DNA of 64,000 nt, from positions 23,435,618 to 23,499,617 of the forward strand of contig OZ024809.1 of NCBI GenBank assembly GCA_964017045.1, given 5' to 3'. Numbering within the stretch: position 1 is the stretch's first letter; the number at the start of each line of letters is the position of its first letter. The translations under genes were made by a program, and so were the position numbers. Below are positions 35,655 through 48,463 of the stretch, in pieces. Below the pieces are notes generated by a model that did no database searches, had not been told where the DNA came from, and saw nothing but the letters and a program-made list of their open reading frames with translations. This DNA comes from Omphiscola glabra (taxonomy: Eukaryota > Mollusca > Gastropoda > Lymnaeidae).

Positions 35655-35965
35655 AACGATATTGATTATTGTCGTGGACAATGTACAGCAAACATGCTAG
35701 ACAGCTAAAGCATTTCCACCTACGCTGTCTACCTAAGCTTCTTTGCATAAGATGTCAGGACAGAGTCCCTGATACAGAGGTCCTTCAACGGGCCGATTGT
35801 ATCAGCATCCACGCGCTTCTACACAAAAGACAAGCAACATGGGCAGGGCATGTCACAAGAATGCCAGACAGAAGACGTCCCAAATGACAACCGTTCGGTG
35901 AACTCTCCAGTGTGAAGCGCTCAGTTGGCCCAGAAAGCAAAATGAACTCAAATCCAACTTGAACC
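35655..35965 (+). mobile_element. Second LINE C-terminal fragment
   Basis: The plus strand reads MSWTMYSKHARQLKHFHLRC, LPKLLCIRCQDRVPDTEVLQ, then DCISIHALLHKRQATWAGHV and TRMPDRRRPK-stop, with frameshifted continuation PFGELSSVKRSVGP. The HFHL.CL..LL.I.WQD..PDTEVL pattern and WAGHV.RMPD motif are the C-terminus of a LINE ORF2, a different family from the 33.6-34.4 kb element. Only this end is present. Confidence 0.85.
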
Positions 35966-37634
35966 CAAAACAACGTGTGTCCCACACGAGGGAAAGCTTT
36001 CCAGGCGCAGGTGGTGTTGGCAGGCCACCTGCGTACTCACCGTGTAAAATAAGCTTAGTCATCTTGCATGCGAAGGACGAACAACCTACGAACAGCATCG
36101 AACAACAATTAATCCTAACCAGTTTTATGCAATACATAGCGTGAGAACCACCGCGATAGTGTCAGTTTTACCAAATAGATTTCATCCAAAGAAGTGTATA
36201 CTTTTATTCCTCTCGGTGACAACAGGGTTTTGAAAAACGTCACAACACATTACGCATTGCTACTATTTTAGACAATTGTGTCGTAAAGATTGGCCAAAAT
36301 GAATACCCGGATGTTTAATTAAAATCGTTCCCCATTTAATGATATTGCCCAAACTGAATGCCCGGATATTCTCAATTTATATTCCGCCATTACATGACAA
36401 ACCACATTGCTCATTTTAAAATAGAAAAAACATGTTTGCAAGGCGCGACGATGTTCCATTTGATCTATTGTTAAATTTAAAGAGTGCTTGAGTGTCTCCA
36501 CTTACTTCCAATCTCTGCTCACACTCTAAGCCTATGCTGTGGACTCGATTTTATTTTTATTTCATTATTTTTAATGGAATGTGTTTTGTGTGTTGTGACT
36601 ACATTTCATTTGTACACAGCTATTTCATAGAACGCCACACAAACTTCTACCCTTTGAGAGTTTACCCGTGTCTTGTGGTTTGTTGTGTAATATTCACATG
36701 TCAGAAGCTCGACACAGACAATGCAAAATGGTCTCATCCTCGCGGGGGCACGACTGACATGTATGTTTTATACAACTAAATAACACACACCCCCCCTGAT
36801 ATTTGACGGGTTGCTCTGTCCCAATCACCCCACCACATACCACCACTACTTTCAGGATTTAAATATTGTTTTTAACTCTGTTTTAACAGTTCGTGTGTTT
36901 TTTTTTAATAAAGAAAAAGCTAGCTAAGCACACCAAGATGTGCCCATTGTTCCATTCTATGTTCGGATGCTATATTTAAATGTGTTACGGACACGCATTG
37001 CTTTAGTTGAATTTCAAATAACGTCTCGACGAGTGCCCCACATTCTAATAAAACAGTCTAGAAATTCCTCACAATAATATTTCTTCATCATCCATTGAAA
37101 TGACGCGTGCTCCAATTGCCTCGATAACAAAAGAAGACACGTCCTACGATCATAAATGAGAATCGTATTTGCCGTTTTTTAAGCAGATATCGACGGTTAA
37201 ATAATAAATGTTTCGTTTTCTATGCAAACCATTTCGTCTCGCAATCAACCATCCAATTAATTATAGGCCATTTCTATAGTGCCATCCATGCGGCTAATGT
37301 ACATTCATTAAGAGCGTCTTTTACTCGGGCATCTTTGTTAGCATGTTGTAGTTACAGCTAGGACCGTGTGATCAATAATACCCACACCGTGCTCCATGCA
37401 GAACATCACCAGAATATGTGTATCCGAATACGGCTTCTTTCCCACGACTCGATCTCTACATCCCATATTCTCCGATAACAGTTTATGTCCCACGAATACG
37501 ACACTTTATCCGACATATTCCGATTACAGCTAATCGAGTACAGTACCGTACCAACTATGTAGTCCGATTCCATCTCATGGCACACGATTCCACGCGTAGA
37601 TTCAATATTTTCAGCCTAAATCTTAATGATCATT

Positions 37635-37775
37635 TCTACTTGATTCATCATGTCTACTTGTTTGATCATGTCCACTTGTTTTATCATTTCTACTTGTTTC
37701 ATCATGTCTACTTGTTTTATCATTTCTACTTGTCTCATCATGTCTACTTGTTTTATCATGTCTACTTCTTTCTTC
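37635..37775. repeat. 18-bp minisatellite
   Basis: About eight copies of ATCATGTCTACTTGTTTT with CATTTC/CATGTC alternatives. Open frames (CFIMSTCF, HVYLFYH) are artefacts. Confidence 0.9.
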
Positions 37776-37819
37776 TTTAGTTTTATTACTTTTCTTTACT
37801 ACATTTCACAACAAAACTC

Positions 37820-38060
37820 TTCAGTGCAGACCCTTACACCACAGACCCTTACACTACAGACCCTTACACCACAGACGCCTACACCACAGATCCCTTCTTA
37901 ACGGACCCATTAGAATCAGAACCATTCACTAAAGACTCCTTTACAAAAAATCCAAAACACATCGACCCCTTTAAAGCAGACCCTTTCACGGTAGACCCCT
38001 TCACCACAATGTATTTCACCACAGTCACCCCTCACCACAGTCTATTTTACCACAGACCCC
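37820..38060. repeat. Degenerate ACAGACCC repeat
   Basis: Irregular copies of CACCACAGACCCTTA, 12-20 bp apart, decaying to the right. Confidence 0.7.
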
Positions 38061-38334
38061 CCTCGAGACCACTGATGTGTCTTCTTCACACGACGATCTA
38101 AGCCGGTCAATATCGTATCTGGTCTCCAGGGAGCCCGTCAGTCAATCTACAAATTGGCGGCCATGTTCGGCCATCGGTTAAATTGACCGCCGTTATAAAA
38201 TATCCGATGTGACACCTTCTGGTCGCACTTTAACCCCCCTACCCACAGCCCAGGCTACCCAATCCTAAACGTTTAGTCAATTACAAACATGGATGCGGAG
38301 CTGAAGGCGAATTTCACCAGATACGATGGAGTGG

Positions 38335-38560
38335 CATACTTCTAAGGAAATGATCGAGTGGCGTAATCCTCGAGATATAATGAAACGGCCTACTTTTCTA
38401 GATATGATGGGTGGCCTACTTTTCTAGATATGATGGATGGTTTACTTCTCTAGATATGATGGAATGACTTACTTCTCTAGATATGCTGAGTAGCCTACTT
38501 TTCTAGATATGATGTGTGGCTTACTTCTCTAGATATGATGTGTGGCTTTCTCTCTAGAAA
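38335..38560. repeat. Repeat of about 27 bp
   Basis: Seven to eight copies of TACTTCTCTAGATATGATGG with GTGGC, TGGTT or AATGAC between them. Each copy carries the TCTAGA site. Confidence 0.85.
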
Positions 38561-38879
38561 TTTCTCGCAGGGATTTTTTTTGGTTTTGTTTTGTTTTTTC
38601 TGGCATCGGCCCGTCACAATGTGACGACTGTGTGGACTTATTAGGGCGATAGCCACGGGGCCTGGGATTATTCCCCAAGGATTAAAAGCTGGTTCCCAAC
38701 AGCAAATTGCCTCTCTCCACATCACTGAATAACCCAAGGGAACACCATGTGGATGACACAGCTTGGGACCAGTGGCGTCGCAGGAGTTTTCGGAATGTTT
38801 CACTGTACTAATGATATCCACCTACGGGACTCCATCTCCGGGTTTAAAATCAGAGTTTCCGTCTCTTAGACGAGTTGCC

Positions 38880-38950
38880 ATCCGAGGTTAACGAGTCCCA
38901 TCCACCCGGGGTGCCGCCCAAGGTTAACGAGTCCCATCCACCCGGGGTGC
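38880..38950. repeat. 38-bp direct repeat, two copies
   Basis: GGTTAACGAGTCCCATCCAC then CCGGGGTGC occurs twice back to back. Confidence 0.88.
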
Positions 38951-39639
38951 TGGTGATGTTTTTGCTTGAGTGGGCTTTGGTGCGGATGGAACTTCAGACC
39001 ATCAAACTGAGATTTGCTAACAGTGATTTTAAACATAAACAAACAACACAAACAAAATGAAAAAATCAAACAGTCAAACAACAACAAAAACAAAAACACT
39101 GGATTTGAGAGAAGATCCATAATAACTGCCGACTTCCGTCTTTGTCTGTTCAAATTTGAAACTGTGACATTTTTCTGTTCAGTTAGTGAATTCGACCGTG
39201 TAGAACAAACGCAACAAATGATGTAACATGATAACAGGCGCGAGCACGGCACTTGGTTCTGGGGTCAGCTTAAGTACAACTTTCGGGTTCGGCGTCTGGA
39301 AAAGGGAAATCACGCGCCTGTTCTTAAAAGTGATTGTTTACTGAAAGTCAGACCAGGTCCACCACAAGTAGATTGGGGTTAGTAGGTCAGTATATAACTC
39401 TTCAAGTAGACGGCAGGCATCTCACGAAATAGCAAAAGGAACATCGCCAGGAGCTGAATATAGTAAATAAGGACCGGCTTCCAGAGATAATAATTAGGAT
39501 AAGCCCCCGCCCTCCTTTGCCCCACTCGAGACCCCCCCACCCAAAAAAAATAGATCTTCAAATGATACAGACACATTTAATAATGTCTGTAGGTATGATA
39601 CGTTTGGAAAATTTGTTAAACTTTAATGAACAATTTAAA

Positions 39640-39935
39640 TTGAAATATTAATGATCCCTGACATTTGTTCATTAAATTAGTGAATTCTGACATATGTCTG
39701 TTAAATTAGTCTATGCTGACATTTGTTTGTTCAACTTTGAATCTATGACATTTGTCTGTTAAACTTTGAATCCCTAACATTTGTCTGTTCAGTTAGTGAA
39801 TTCTGACATTTGTCTGTTCAACTTGGAATCCCTAACATTTGTCTGTTCAGTTAGTGAATTCTGACATTTGTCTGTTCAACTTTGAATCCCTAACATTTTT
39901 CTGTTCAATTAGTGAATTCTGACATTTGTCTGTCT
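39640..39935. repeat. 29-bp repeat alternating two types
   Basis: TGACATTTGTCTGTTCAACTTTGAATCCC-like units alternate with AACATTTGTCTGTTCAGTTA then GTGAATTC; about ten units, forming dimers of about 58 bp in the second half. Confidence 0.87.
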
Positions 39936-40583
39936 CTTTAATTTCCGGCTGCCCTGATGTCTCATGATCAAATATTTGACCATTCTTTCTTTTTGTATTT
40001 AATATTCCAAGCCTCTTTTGTTTATTGTATGATTTTATGTAAGAAATATTGTAATTGCATAGAATCCTAGAACAACGTTTCAGACGAAAGGCGATTATGT
40101 CATGTCTTTACTGATTATAACTATAATCATCCGATTGGATTATGTTCATGTTATATCAACAGATAGCAGCCCTGAGATGCTCTCAGTAGATATACACATG
40201 TATTGATCTGGGAAAAGGGGGTGAAGACGAGAGGTATCGCTCGTTTGGGGGGTGTGGCTTGAACTTTGATAACAATGCGCAACTTCTGGTTAATACCGTA
40301 CACAATTATTATGACATTAAACTTGTCCCTACCCCCCCCCCCAACCCCTTTTACCCATTGCCCTAATTGTTCAAAACCCTTGGCATTCCCAAGGTCAAGC
40401 AAGTGGAACTCGGTCACTTTTGTTGGGGGTGGAGGGTTCTGTTTTTGGTTTTCGTGAGGCCTGAATTCGATGTCCTAAAGGTCGGGTCCCTCTTAGTATA
40501 TTGGAGGCAGATGTTTATAGGGGTCACCAGACTCTCGCGTGAGTGCCCCAGAATGCCTTATTTCCCATCGGCCCCCACATGCC

Positions 40584-40791
40584 CATAGGCGTAGCGTAGG
40601 GAGGGCAGGGGTTTACAGATGTACCCGGGCGCCAGCTACATAGGGGCGCCAAAATGTGCTTTGGTATTATTTTATTGATGAAAATAATGGGTTTGAGAGT
40701 TGAAAAAAGGAAAAGAGGGCGCTTTAAAATGAATCTTGTCCCCGGGCGCGAATCTTGTCCCCGGGCGCCAAACACTCTAGCTACAACTCTG
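40584..40791. mobile_element. hAT miniature element, 8-bp duplication CACATGCC
   Basis: An inverted-orientation relative of 35,238-35,473: shares CAGATGTACCCGGGCGCCAG, AAAATGTGCTTTGGTATTAT and GAAAAGAGGGCGCTTTAAAA (as read here). Ends CATAGGCGTAGC and GCTACAACTCTG. CACATGCC flanks both sides (40,576-40,583 and 40,792-40,799). 208 bp, no ORF. Confidence 0.87.
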
Positions 40792-41209
40792 CACATGCCA
40801 CATGTCACACCGGCCCCCACCTCCGCGGAATGCCCCATTTCCCGCCGCCCCCACTACAGCTCGATCCCGGCATCTTGTCGATTGCGGTTTATGGGATCAT
40901 GCAGTAGACTTAAAAGTCAGAGCCATCGATCTGTAAAATTACTATCGGTTATTTGAACACGTGTTATCTCTAGTTACATAATTATCATCTGTGGTAATGA
41001 CGGGGTCATCTCGGCTGTCGCTAGTGAGTCTCTTTTTGTATATTGCCAGCATGACCTAGAGTCTACATTACGGCTATCTTAACATCTTCCTTTTGATGTC
41101 ATCGGTAACATCAAGTGATGGTTCCACTGTGTAGCTATTCTCAGTGAACTTCTCCATTGTTTTGAAGCTAAACAGAGATGTGTGAAACACAGCACTTCTA
41201 GGATCGAAA

Positions 41210-42370
41210 GCGATCGTGTAGAGCTCTGCAAGCCATCGTGTAGTTCTCTGGCAAGCCATCGCGTAGTTCCCTGGCAAACTATCGTGTAATGCCCTGGCAA
41301 GCCATCGTGTAGTTCTCTAGCAAGCCATCGTTTAGTTCTCTGGCAAGCCATCGTGTAGTGCTCTGGAAGCCATTGTGTACTACCCTCGAAAGCGATCGTG
41401 TAGAGCTCTGCAAGCCATCGTGTAGTTCTCTGGCAAGCCATCGCGTAGTTCCCTGGCAAGCCATCGTGTAGTTCCCTGGCAAACTATCGTGTAATGCCCT
41501 GGCAAGCCATCGTGTAGTTCTCTAGCAAGCCATCGTTTAGTTCTCTGGCAAGCCATCGTGTAGTTCCCTGGCAAACTATCGTGTAATGCCCTGGCAAGCC
41601 ATCGTGTAGTTCTTTAGCAAGCCATCGTTTAGTTCTCTGGCAAGCTTTCGTGTAGTTCTCTGGCAAGCCATCGTTTAGTTCTCTGGTAAGCCATCGTGTA
41701 GTTCCCTGGCAAGCAATCGTGTAGTACGCTGGCACGCCATCGTGTAGTATGCTGGCACGCCACCGTGATGGAAAGCCATCGTGTAGTGTCCTGGCAAGCC
41801 ATCGTGTAGTACCCTCGCAAGCCATCGTGTAGTGCCCTGGAAGCCATTGTGTACTGCCTTGACAAGCTATCGTGTAGTGCCCTGGCAAGCCGCCATGTGG
41901 TTCCCTGGCAAGACATTGTTTAGTGCCCTGGGAAGCAATCGTGTAGTGAACTGACAAGCTATCGTGTATTGCCCTGGCAAGCCGCCATTTGGTTCCCTGG
42001 CAAGACATCGTTTAGTGCCCTGGGAAGCAATCGTGTAGTGAACTGACAAGCTATCGTGTATTGCCCTGGCAAGCCGCCATATGGTGCCATGGCAAGACAT
42101 CGTTTAGTGCCCTGGGAAGCAATCGTGTAGTGAACTGACAAGCTATCGTGTATTGCCCTGGCAAGCCGCCATTTGGTTCCCTGGCAAGACATCGTTTAGT
42201 GCCCTGGGAAGCAATCGTGTAGTGAACTGACAAGCTATCGTGTATTGCCCTGGCAAGCCGCCATGTGGTTCCCTGGCAAGACATCGTTTAGTGCCATGGG
42301 AAGCAATCGTGTAGTGAACTGACAAGCTATCGTGTATTGCCCTGGCAAGCCGCCATATGGTGCCATCGTG
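41210..42370. repeat. 23-bp minisatellite with a 92-bp higher-order unit
   Basis: About 50 copies of TCTCTGGCAAGCCATCGTGT then AGT. From about 41,890 to 42,370 four diverged units (4 x 23 = 92 bp) repeat as a block five times; block landmarks are GCAAGCCGCCAT, GGCAAGACATCG, GGGAAGCAATCG and ACTGACAAGCTATCG. Series of 60-174-codon minus frames offset by 92 bp are artefacts. Confidence 0.94.
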
Positions 42371-42664
42371 GACATGACATTATTGTTACCGTATTTTATA
42401 TCTATCTCAATGAACCAAGAAAAATGTAACAACTTTCAATTTTAAACAATTTAAATTGTACAATTGTGGGCAGCACCATTTTTGTATGCATTTCCGCTTT
42501 CATAGAAAAGTTTTAAAGAAACGGACAGTCCGATGACAGACGTGGTAAAATGTGACGAAATATTTGCAAAGGCTCACAGAAATAAAGATATTTGAGAATC
42601 ACTGATTTAGTCGAAAGTATAATAGATGACCTAATAAAGGAGGAAGAAAGACAAAGATCGCTCT

Positions 42665-42722
42665 GGGAACTAGATGTCTACACCTGGAAACTAAATGTCT
42701 ACATCTGGAAATTAGAAGTCAT
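42665..42722. repeat. Severed left end of the 21-bp array
   Basis: About 2.5 copies of CTAGATGTCTACACCTGGAA separated from the main array at 43,188 by unrelated sequence. Confidence 0.85.
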
Positions 42723-43187
42723 TATGTATTATTTTAATCCATTTTTTAAAATGGATTATAATGTAGCTATGCCAATGGCTTATCCAGTTGGATTCTCCTT
42801 GCTTGTGGACTACCATCACTTTGTTAAGTTTGATTTCACTCATTCTTTATGACCGTAGGTCAATACTTGCTTTTGCTGCTGTTTTGACTCTTTCTAAAAA
42901 TGTGTCTCATTCTTCCTTTTAAACTGAGGTTATGAAGTACCATAACTCTTAAAAACACTCTTGATTTCTATGCTTACTTCCACCTTCTCTATGCCATCAT
43001 CAACTGTATTTTAAAAGCTGTGTATATTCTTAAGAACGCCTCGCAGGCACGTATAGACTCGGGCTCCTGATTAAATGTATTTTATGTTATTGTCACGATT
43101 ATTTCTCTTTTGCTAATATTTTTATGTACAGCGCGGTGAGCCTAGCCCTGTGTTGGGGGAACGCGCTATATACGAAAACTAATAATA
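42723..43187 (+). mobile_element. LINE 3'-end insertion inside a minisatellite
   Basis: 465 bp between the two parts of the 21-bp array. Its right end reads TACAGCGCGGTGAGCCTAGC, then GCGCTATATACG and an ACTAATAATAATAAT tail. A CGCGCTATA box followed by (AAT)n is the 3' end of a LINE group common in molluscs. No coding domain; probably 3'-UTR only. Confidence 0.68.
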
Positions 43188-43822
43188 ATAATCTGGAAAC
43201 TAGATATCTGCACCTGGAAACTAGATGTCTGCACCTGGAAACTAGATGTCTACACCTGGGAACTAGATGTCTACACCTGGGAACTAGATGTCTACACCTG
43301 GAAACTAGGTGTCTACATCTGGAAACTAGATGTCTACATCTGGGAACTAGATGTCTACATCTGGAAACTAGATGTCTACACCTGGAAACTAGATGTCTAC
43401 ACCTGGAAACTAGATGTCTACATCTGGAAACTAAATGTCTACACCTGGAAACTAGATGTCTACATCTGGAAACTAGATGTCTACACCTGGGAACTAGATG
43501 TCTACACCTGGGAACTAGATGCCTGCACCTGCAAACTAGATGTGTGCACCTGGAAACTAGATGTCTACACCTGGGAACTAGATGTTTACACCTGGGAACT
43601 AGATATCTACACCTGGGAACTAGATGTCTACACCTGGGAACTAGATGTCTACACCTGGAAACTAGATGTCTACACCTGGAAACTAGATGTCTGCACCTGG
43701 GAACTAAATATCTACACCTGGGAACTAGATGTCTACACCTGGAAACTAGATGTCAACACCTGGGAACTAGATGTCTACACCTGGGAGTTAGATGTCTACA
43801 CCTGGGAACTAGATACCTACAC
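43188..43822. repeat. 21-bp minisatellite, about 30 copies
   Basis: CTAGATGTCTACACCTGGGA plus A, with GGGAA/GGAAA and CACC/CATC alternatives. The 241-codon plus frame (LETRCLHLGTR repeats) is an artefact of the 21-bp period. Confidence 0.95.
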
Positions 43823-44242
43823 AGACGGGCACGGTATAACCGTAAATAAATGAACATTTTACAGATTGTTTTCCTACCCTTCAGCCACGAATACTTTTCG
43901 TCTGTCAAATTCGGCGTCTCATGATGACACAATCCAGGGCTTATTATAATTATTACAGAAGTGAATTTAAGAAGGTTTTGCCTTCGTATTAATTATAGCT
44001 TACAAAAGAGAGACAACCCCGAGGAAATCCGGATGTAAAATGCTAGTGGCTCATACAATAAACGATTAAATATAATTATGGAGTTGTTGAAAGTAATGAG
44101 TTGTGTAACAATCAATGACAACAGGCGGGTTCGATGTTGATGATGACCTCTGGGCAGTGAAAGATGCGCCAGGGCCGGAAATTAATTCGCCCTATTCACT
44201 AAAAATGTATTTTTATCAATACACATGTTTTACATATTTTTT

Positions 44243-44321
44243 TACACACGTGGATGATTGTGGGTTCCCGTGTCATGTCACTCTCACACATGGATGATTG
44301 TGGGTGCCCGTGTTATGTCAC
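44243..44321. repeat. Left part of a 42-bp minisatellite split by the LTR
   Basis: Nearly two copies containing GATGATTGTGGGTGCCCGTG then TCATGTCACTCTCACACATG. Continues at 48,967. Confidence 0.9.
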
Positions 44322-44492
44322 TGTTACGGACCGTTATTATCGTGGAGAATTTTATCTCTTATTTAATAGTTCGTTCCAAAACAATCCATAACAAAAGACG
44401 ATACCAATGTTTAAACACAATAACAAATAATACGATACTCAAAACAGGGCTAATTACAATTAATACGTTTTTAATGTGTGAATTATAATACA
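44322..44492 (-). mobile_element. Solo LTR, 3' part (split by the Helitron)
   Basis: On the minus strand the LTR ends ...GGTCCGTAACA here and begins TGTTTTGATGCACGC at 48,966, giving TG...CA ends. Target duplications are GTCAC (44,317-44,321) and GTTAC (48,967-48,971), five bases with one substitution. Total LTR length without the insert is 674 bp. Homologous to 53,139-53,716 and 59,930-60,521. No internal retrotransposon region, so a solo LTR. Confidence 0.83.
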
Positions 44493-47400
44493 CTAGCGAG
44501 TACCCGGCATGCGTTGCAATGCCACTCATCGAAATAAAGTGTCTGTGTCTTAATAATTTTGTTGTAAGTTCTTCTAATAACCACCTTTTTTTAACCGTCT
44601 GGTGCGTATTCGAATTAATTAGAAGGTTTTAAGAAGTGTCAGCAGACCACACGCAGCTGCCCGTGTGGGAAGCATGGATTTTCGAAATTCAGTCCCAAAA
44701 CTTATAGCGATTGATACCCCCATGAAATAGCTATGTTTGAAATTATATTTATATGACTCATTATTTACATATATACAAATTTAGGGCCCCCGGCCCCAAA
44801 AGTAATATTGTGAAATATTTGTACTAAATCAGAAACCTATTTATTAAGTCACATATACAAAATGAAATGTCTCAGTTTATATTTAATGTAATTCCACCCA
44901 CTTATGTAATAGCTCTGTTTGACGTTATATTTACATAGCTCATATAAGAAAAAAAAAAGAATTTAAGGCCCCCGGCCCAAAGCGGAATATTGTAAAATAT
45001 TTGCACTTCTTTAGAAACCTAATGCGGGCCTGCACACAACAACTCACTGAAAGTTTATCGCATTCAGATGAATAGTATAGGAACTCATACGGAAATTATA
45101 TTTAAATAGCTCATATTAGAAAGAAAAACTACTATAGGGCCCCGGTCCAAAACTGGTAATTCTTTGTAAAATGAATGGGTTTTGATATTCATGGATATAC
45201 TTTTGTAAATGTATTTAAGTTATGTTAACGTCATTGATTTTCTTAATTCGTAAAATGAGAATATAGCATCTATTTTTCACAACAGTAATATCATTGGATT
45301 TAAAGATATAAAATTGTACACACCCTATTTCCTAGCCCCCATATATATGTACATAAGAAGGCAAATTATTTGTCAAATTCATTTTGAGACGTATAGTGTG
45401 CTGCCATGTGCAAATTAAACTATTGAATTACAACTTCCCCCTCCGCCAAACAGAGTTTTAAAGAAATTAATAAAATCCTACATGGGATTGTAATCCACTT
45501 ACTTACGCAAAAACAATTTTTTTGCATTTCAAATGCTTTGTTCTTATTTAAATGAGTGATAAGTGCATTAGTGGATGCTATTTGGATATGTAGTTTCGCT
45601 GCACTGATTGCATTAAACGGCATTTTCGTATTAAAAGTATATTTAAAGGTTAGTTGTTTTGTTTCTTTTCTTATTTATACATTTCATAAATGTATATTTT
45701 TGGAAAGAATAAAAGTAAACATTTATTAAACGTTAAAAATAAAAAGCTAAAATTGTATTTCATTTTTTAAATTGTAGCAATTTAAAAAGCAATCTATTAT
45801 ATTTATTAATTTTACTTTTAGGAAGGGGGAAATACATTATCAATTTTATTACGCGCGGTTATTAAATCAGACTAAATAGACAATTTGATTTCTGACGTAA
45901 GTTGCGTTATTATTTAGAACAAATTTAATTAGTTTTACTTTTATTACGCAATCTTTGGAACGTACTTAAAAAATGCACTAAAATCAACAGATGTTTTGGT
46001 TTCCTCGATAAATGTGATTACAGTGTAATTCTTTGATCATAATTTGTTTTATTAATTTTCATAACTTTCAACCACATATAAAATGTTTAAAATAGTTCCT
46101 TAGTTGTTACTCCAAATTTATTTGTAATTTATATTATTAATACTTAAAATTTTATTAAAATTAAAGCGAATATATAATATATTTTTCGCATTACCATTGA
46201 TTCGAGTTCCTTAAAATAATAGAAGAAAACTATGATTGTTTTAAAAAATGGGAACGTATTTAAACCGTATCGGTTTTTTGGAGTTAAGGTCAGCATAGAT
46301 CATCTTTATATAATAGATGAATTACTACATCATTGCTATTCAAAATCACAACACATTTACAAAGCTATATCCGATTCTAAAATACGTCACAAAATTCAAG
46401 CTTATTTATAAAAACAACAAAAATACTCTCTATACTAAACATGCAAAAACATGTTTTCTCTGCTCTTGCTACAAATTGATGTCTGTTGGCATTTGTTCAA
46501 GGGCGGTTGAGTTGATAGATCCGATTGAAATTATTTTGATAAAGTTTGTTAAAGAAAACAAAACGAATTTAAGGACATCGGCCCATGCGAAATATTGTAA
46601 AATGTTGTTCTAATTTATAAACATTTGCGGGAGCGCGCATATCAATTCACCAAAGTTTTTATCGCAATCGGATGAATGGTATAGGAATGCATACGATAAT
46701 TATATAGATAATATAAGGGTGGAAAACGAACTAAGGCCCCCGGCCACAAACGGAATATTGTAGAATTGTTGTATTACTTCAGAAACCTACTTATTATATC
46801 ACAAAATTAAAAAAAGAGAAACATATTACTGAATTTGTATCGTATTCAGATAAATGGTATAGGAGTGCATACGGATATTATTTTTTACAAAGCTCATATA
46901 AGAAAAATAACGATTTTGGGGCCAACGGCCAAAAACGAATTATTTTGAAAGTGTTGTAACTACTTCAGAAACCTAATTATTATGTGACACACATAATTTA
47001 ATGTCGCTATTTGTATTTGATTAAAAATATATCCATCCACACATTAGCTCTGTTTGAAATTTTATTTGTATAGCTCATATAGGAAAAATAGAACATAGGG
47101 CTCCTGGCTCAAAACAGAATATTTTAAACGGATGTAATAATTTGAAAAGCTTTGCGGACGTGGGTAAAACATTTTACTAAAGTTTTATCGCATTCAGATA
47201 AATGGTATAGGAGCGCATACAGAAATTATTTTGTACAAAGCTCGTATAAGAAAAAAAAAGAATTTGGGACCAACGGCTGAAAACGGAATATTTTAAAAGT
47301 ATTGTAGTTACTCATTAACATGCGCGACCTTATGGACAACCTTTCAACAAAGTTTTGTTGCAATCGCATGAATGGTGTAGGAGCGCATACGATTTGAAAT

Positions 47401-48463
47401 TACATTTATATAGCTCATATTGGAAAAAATAGAACATGCGGCTCCTGGCTCAAAACAGAATATTTTAAACGGTTGTAATAATTGGAAAAGCTTTGCGGGC
47501 GTGGGAGAAACATCTAACTAAAGATTTATCGCATTCAGATGAATGGTATAGGAGCGCATACCGAAATTATTTTGTACACAGCTCATATAAGAAAAAAAAA
47601 GAATTTGGGGCCAACGGCTGAAAACGGAATATTTTAAAAGTATTGTAATTACTTATTAACATGCGCGACTTTATGGACAACCTTTCAAAAAAGTTTTGTT
47701 GCAATCCCATGAATGGTATAGGAGCGCATACGGTTTCAAATTATATTTATATAGCTCATATAAGAAAAAACGAAAATGGGGCCCTTGGCTCAAAACGGAA
47801 TATTTTAAAACGGTTGTAATAAATTAGAAACCTTTGTGGGCATGCTCGCAACATCTCGTCAAAGTTTTAACGTATTCGAATAAATGGTGTAGGAGCGCAG
47901 ACGAAACCTATAGTTTACAAAGCTCATATAAGAAAAAAAAAACGATTTTTGTGCCAACGGCCAAAACTAAATACTTTAAAAGTGTTATAATGACTCAGTA
48001 AAATGCGCGAGCTTGTGAAATACAGCTCTCCAATGTTGTGTCACAATCGCATGAATGGCGTAGGAGCGCATACGGTTTAAAACTATATTTATATAGCTCA
48101 TATAGGAAAAAACGAACACGGGGCCCCTGGCTCAAAACGGAATATTTTAAAACGGTTATAATTATTTCCAAACCTTTGTGGGCGTGCTTGCAGCATTTTA
48201 CCAAAGATTTAGCGCATTCAGACGAATGGTGTAGGAGCGCACACGGAAATATTTTTTACAAAGCTTGTATAAGAAAAGAAACGAATGAAGGGCCAACGGC
48301 CGAAAACGAAATAATTGAAAAGTTTTTTAATGACGCAGTTAAATGCCCAGGTAGGTGGTCAACAACTCACCAATGGTTTGTTGCAATCGCATGAATGGTG
48401 TGGGAGCGCATACGAGACAAACATACATACATACATACATTCATTCATTTTTATATATATAGA
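44493..48463 (-). mobile_element. 4-kb Helitron with internal tandem arrays
   Basis: On the minus strand it begins TCTATATATATAAAAATGAA and ends CGCATGCCGGGTACTCGCTAG. A hairpin (GGCA.TGC / GCA.TGCC, loop AAC) stands 13 bases before the terminal CTAG. It sits between A and T; removing it restores an LTR that lines up with the intact copy at 53.1-53.7 kb. I see no Rep-helicase ORF, so it is non-autonomous. Internal arrays of about 170 bp lie at both ends (44,690-45,150 and 46,640-48,420); the middle is AT-rich unique sequence. Confidence 0.85.
46640..48420. repeat. Array of about 170 bp inside the Helitron
   Basis: Landmark GGTATAGGAGCGCATACGG recurs at about 46,678, 46,855, 47,205, 47,373, 47,544, 47,714, 47,888, 48,054, 48,227 and 48,396, mostly 166-177 bp apart. 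Monomers alternate: one follows the landmark with AAATTATATTTATATAGCTC and GGCCCCTGGCTCAAAACGGA, the other with AAATTATTTTGTACAAAGCTC and GGGGCCAACGGCCAAAAACG, giving a dimer of about 340 bp. Confidence 0.88.

Noticed and set aside
41079..42432. Overlapping minus frames MACQGTTRWLARELHDGL.
   Set aside because: They follow the 23/92-bp repeat and shift by 92 bp; not a gene.
43124..43849. 241-codon frame of LETRCLHLGTR repeats.
   Set aside because: Repeat artefact; it starts inside a LINE 3' end.
46317..46613. 98-codon plus frame in the Helitron centre.
   Set aside because: AT-rich, Lys/Asn/Ile-biased, no Rep or helicase motif.
48038..48394. 118-codon frame with SHEWCRSAYG repeats.
   Set aside because: Falls across the 170-bp Helitron monomers; an artefact of the repeat.
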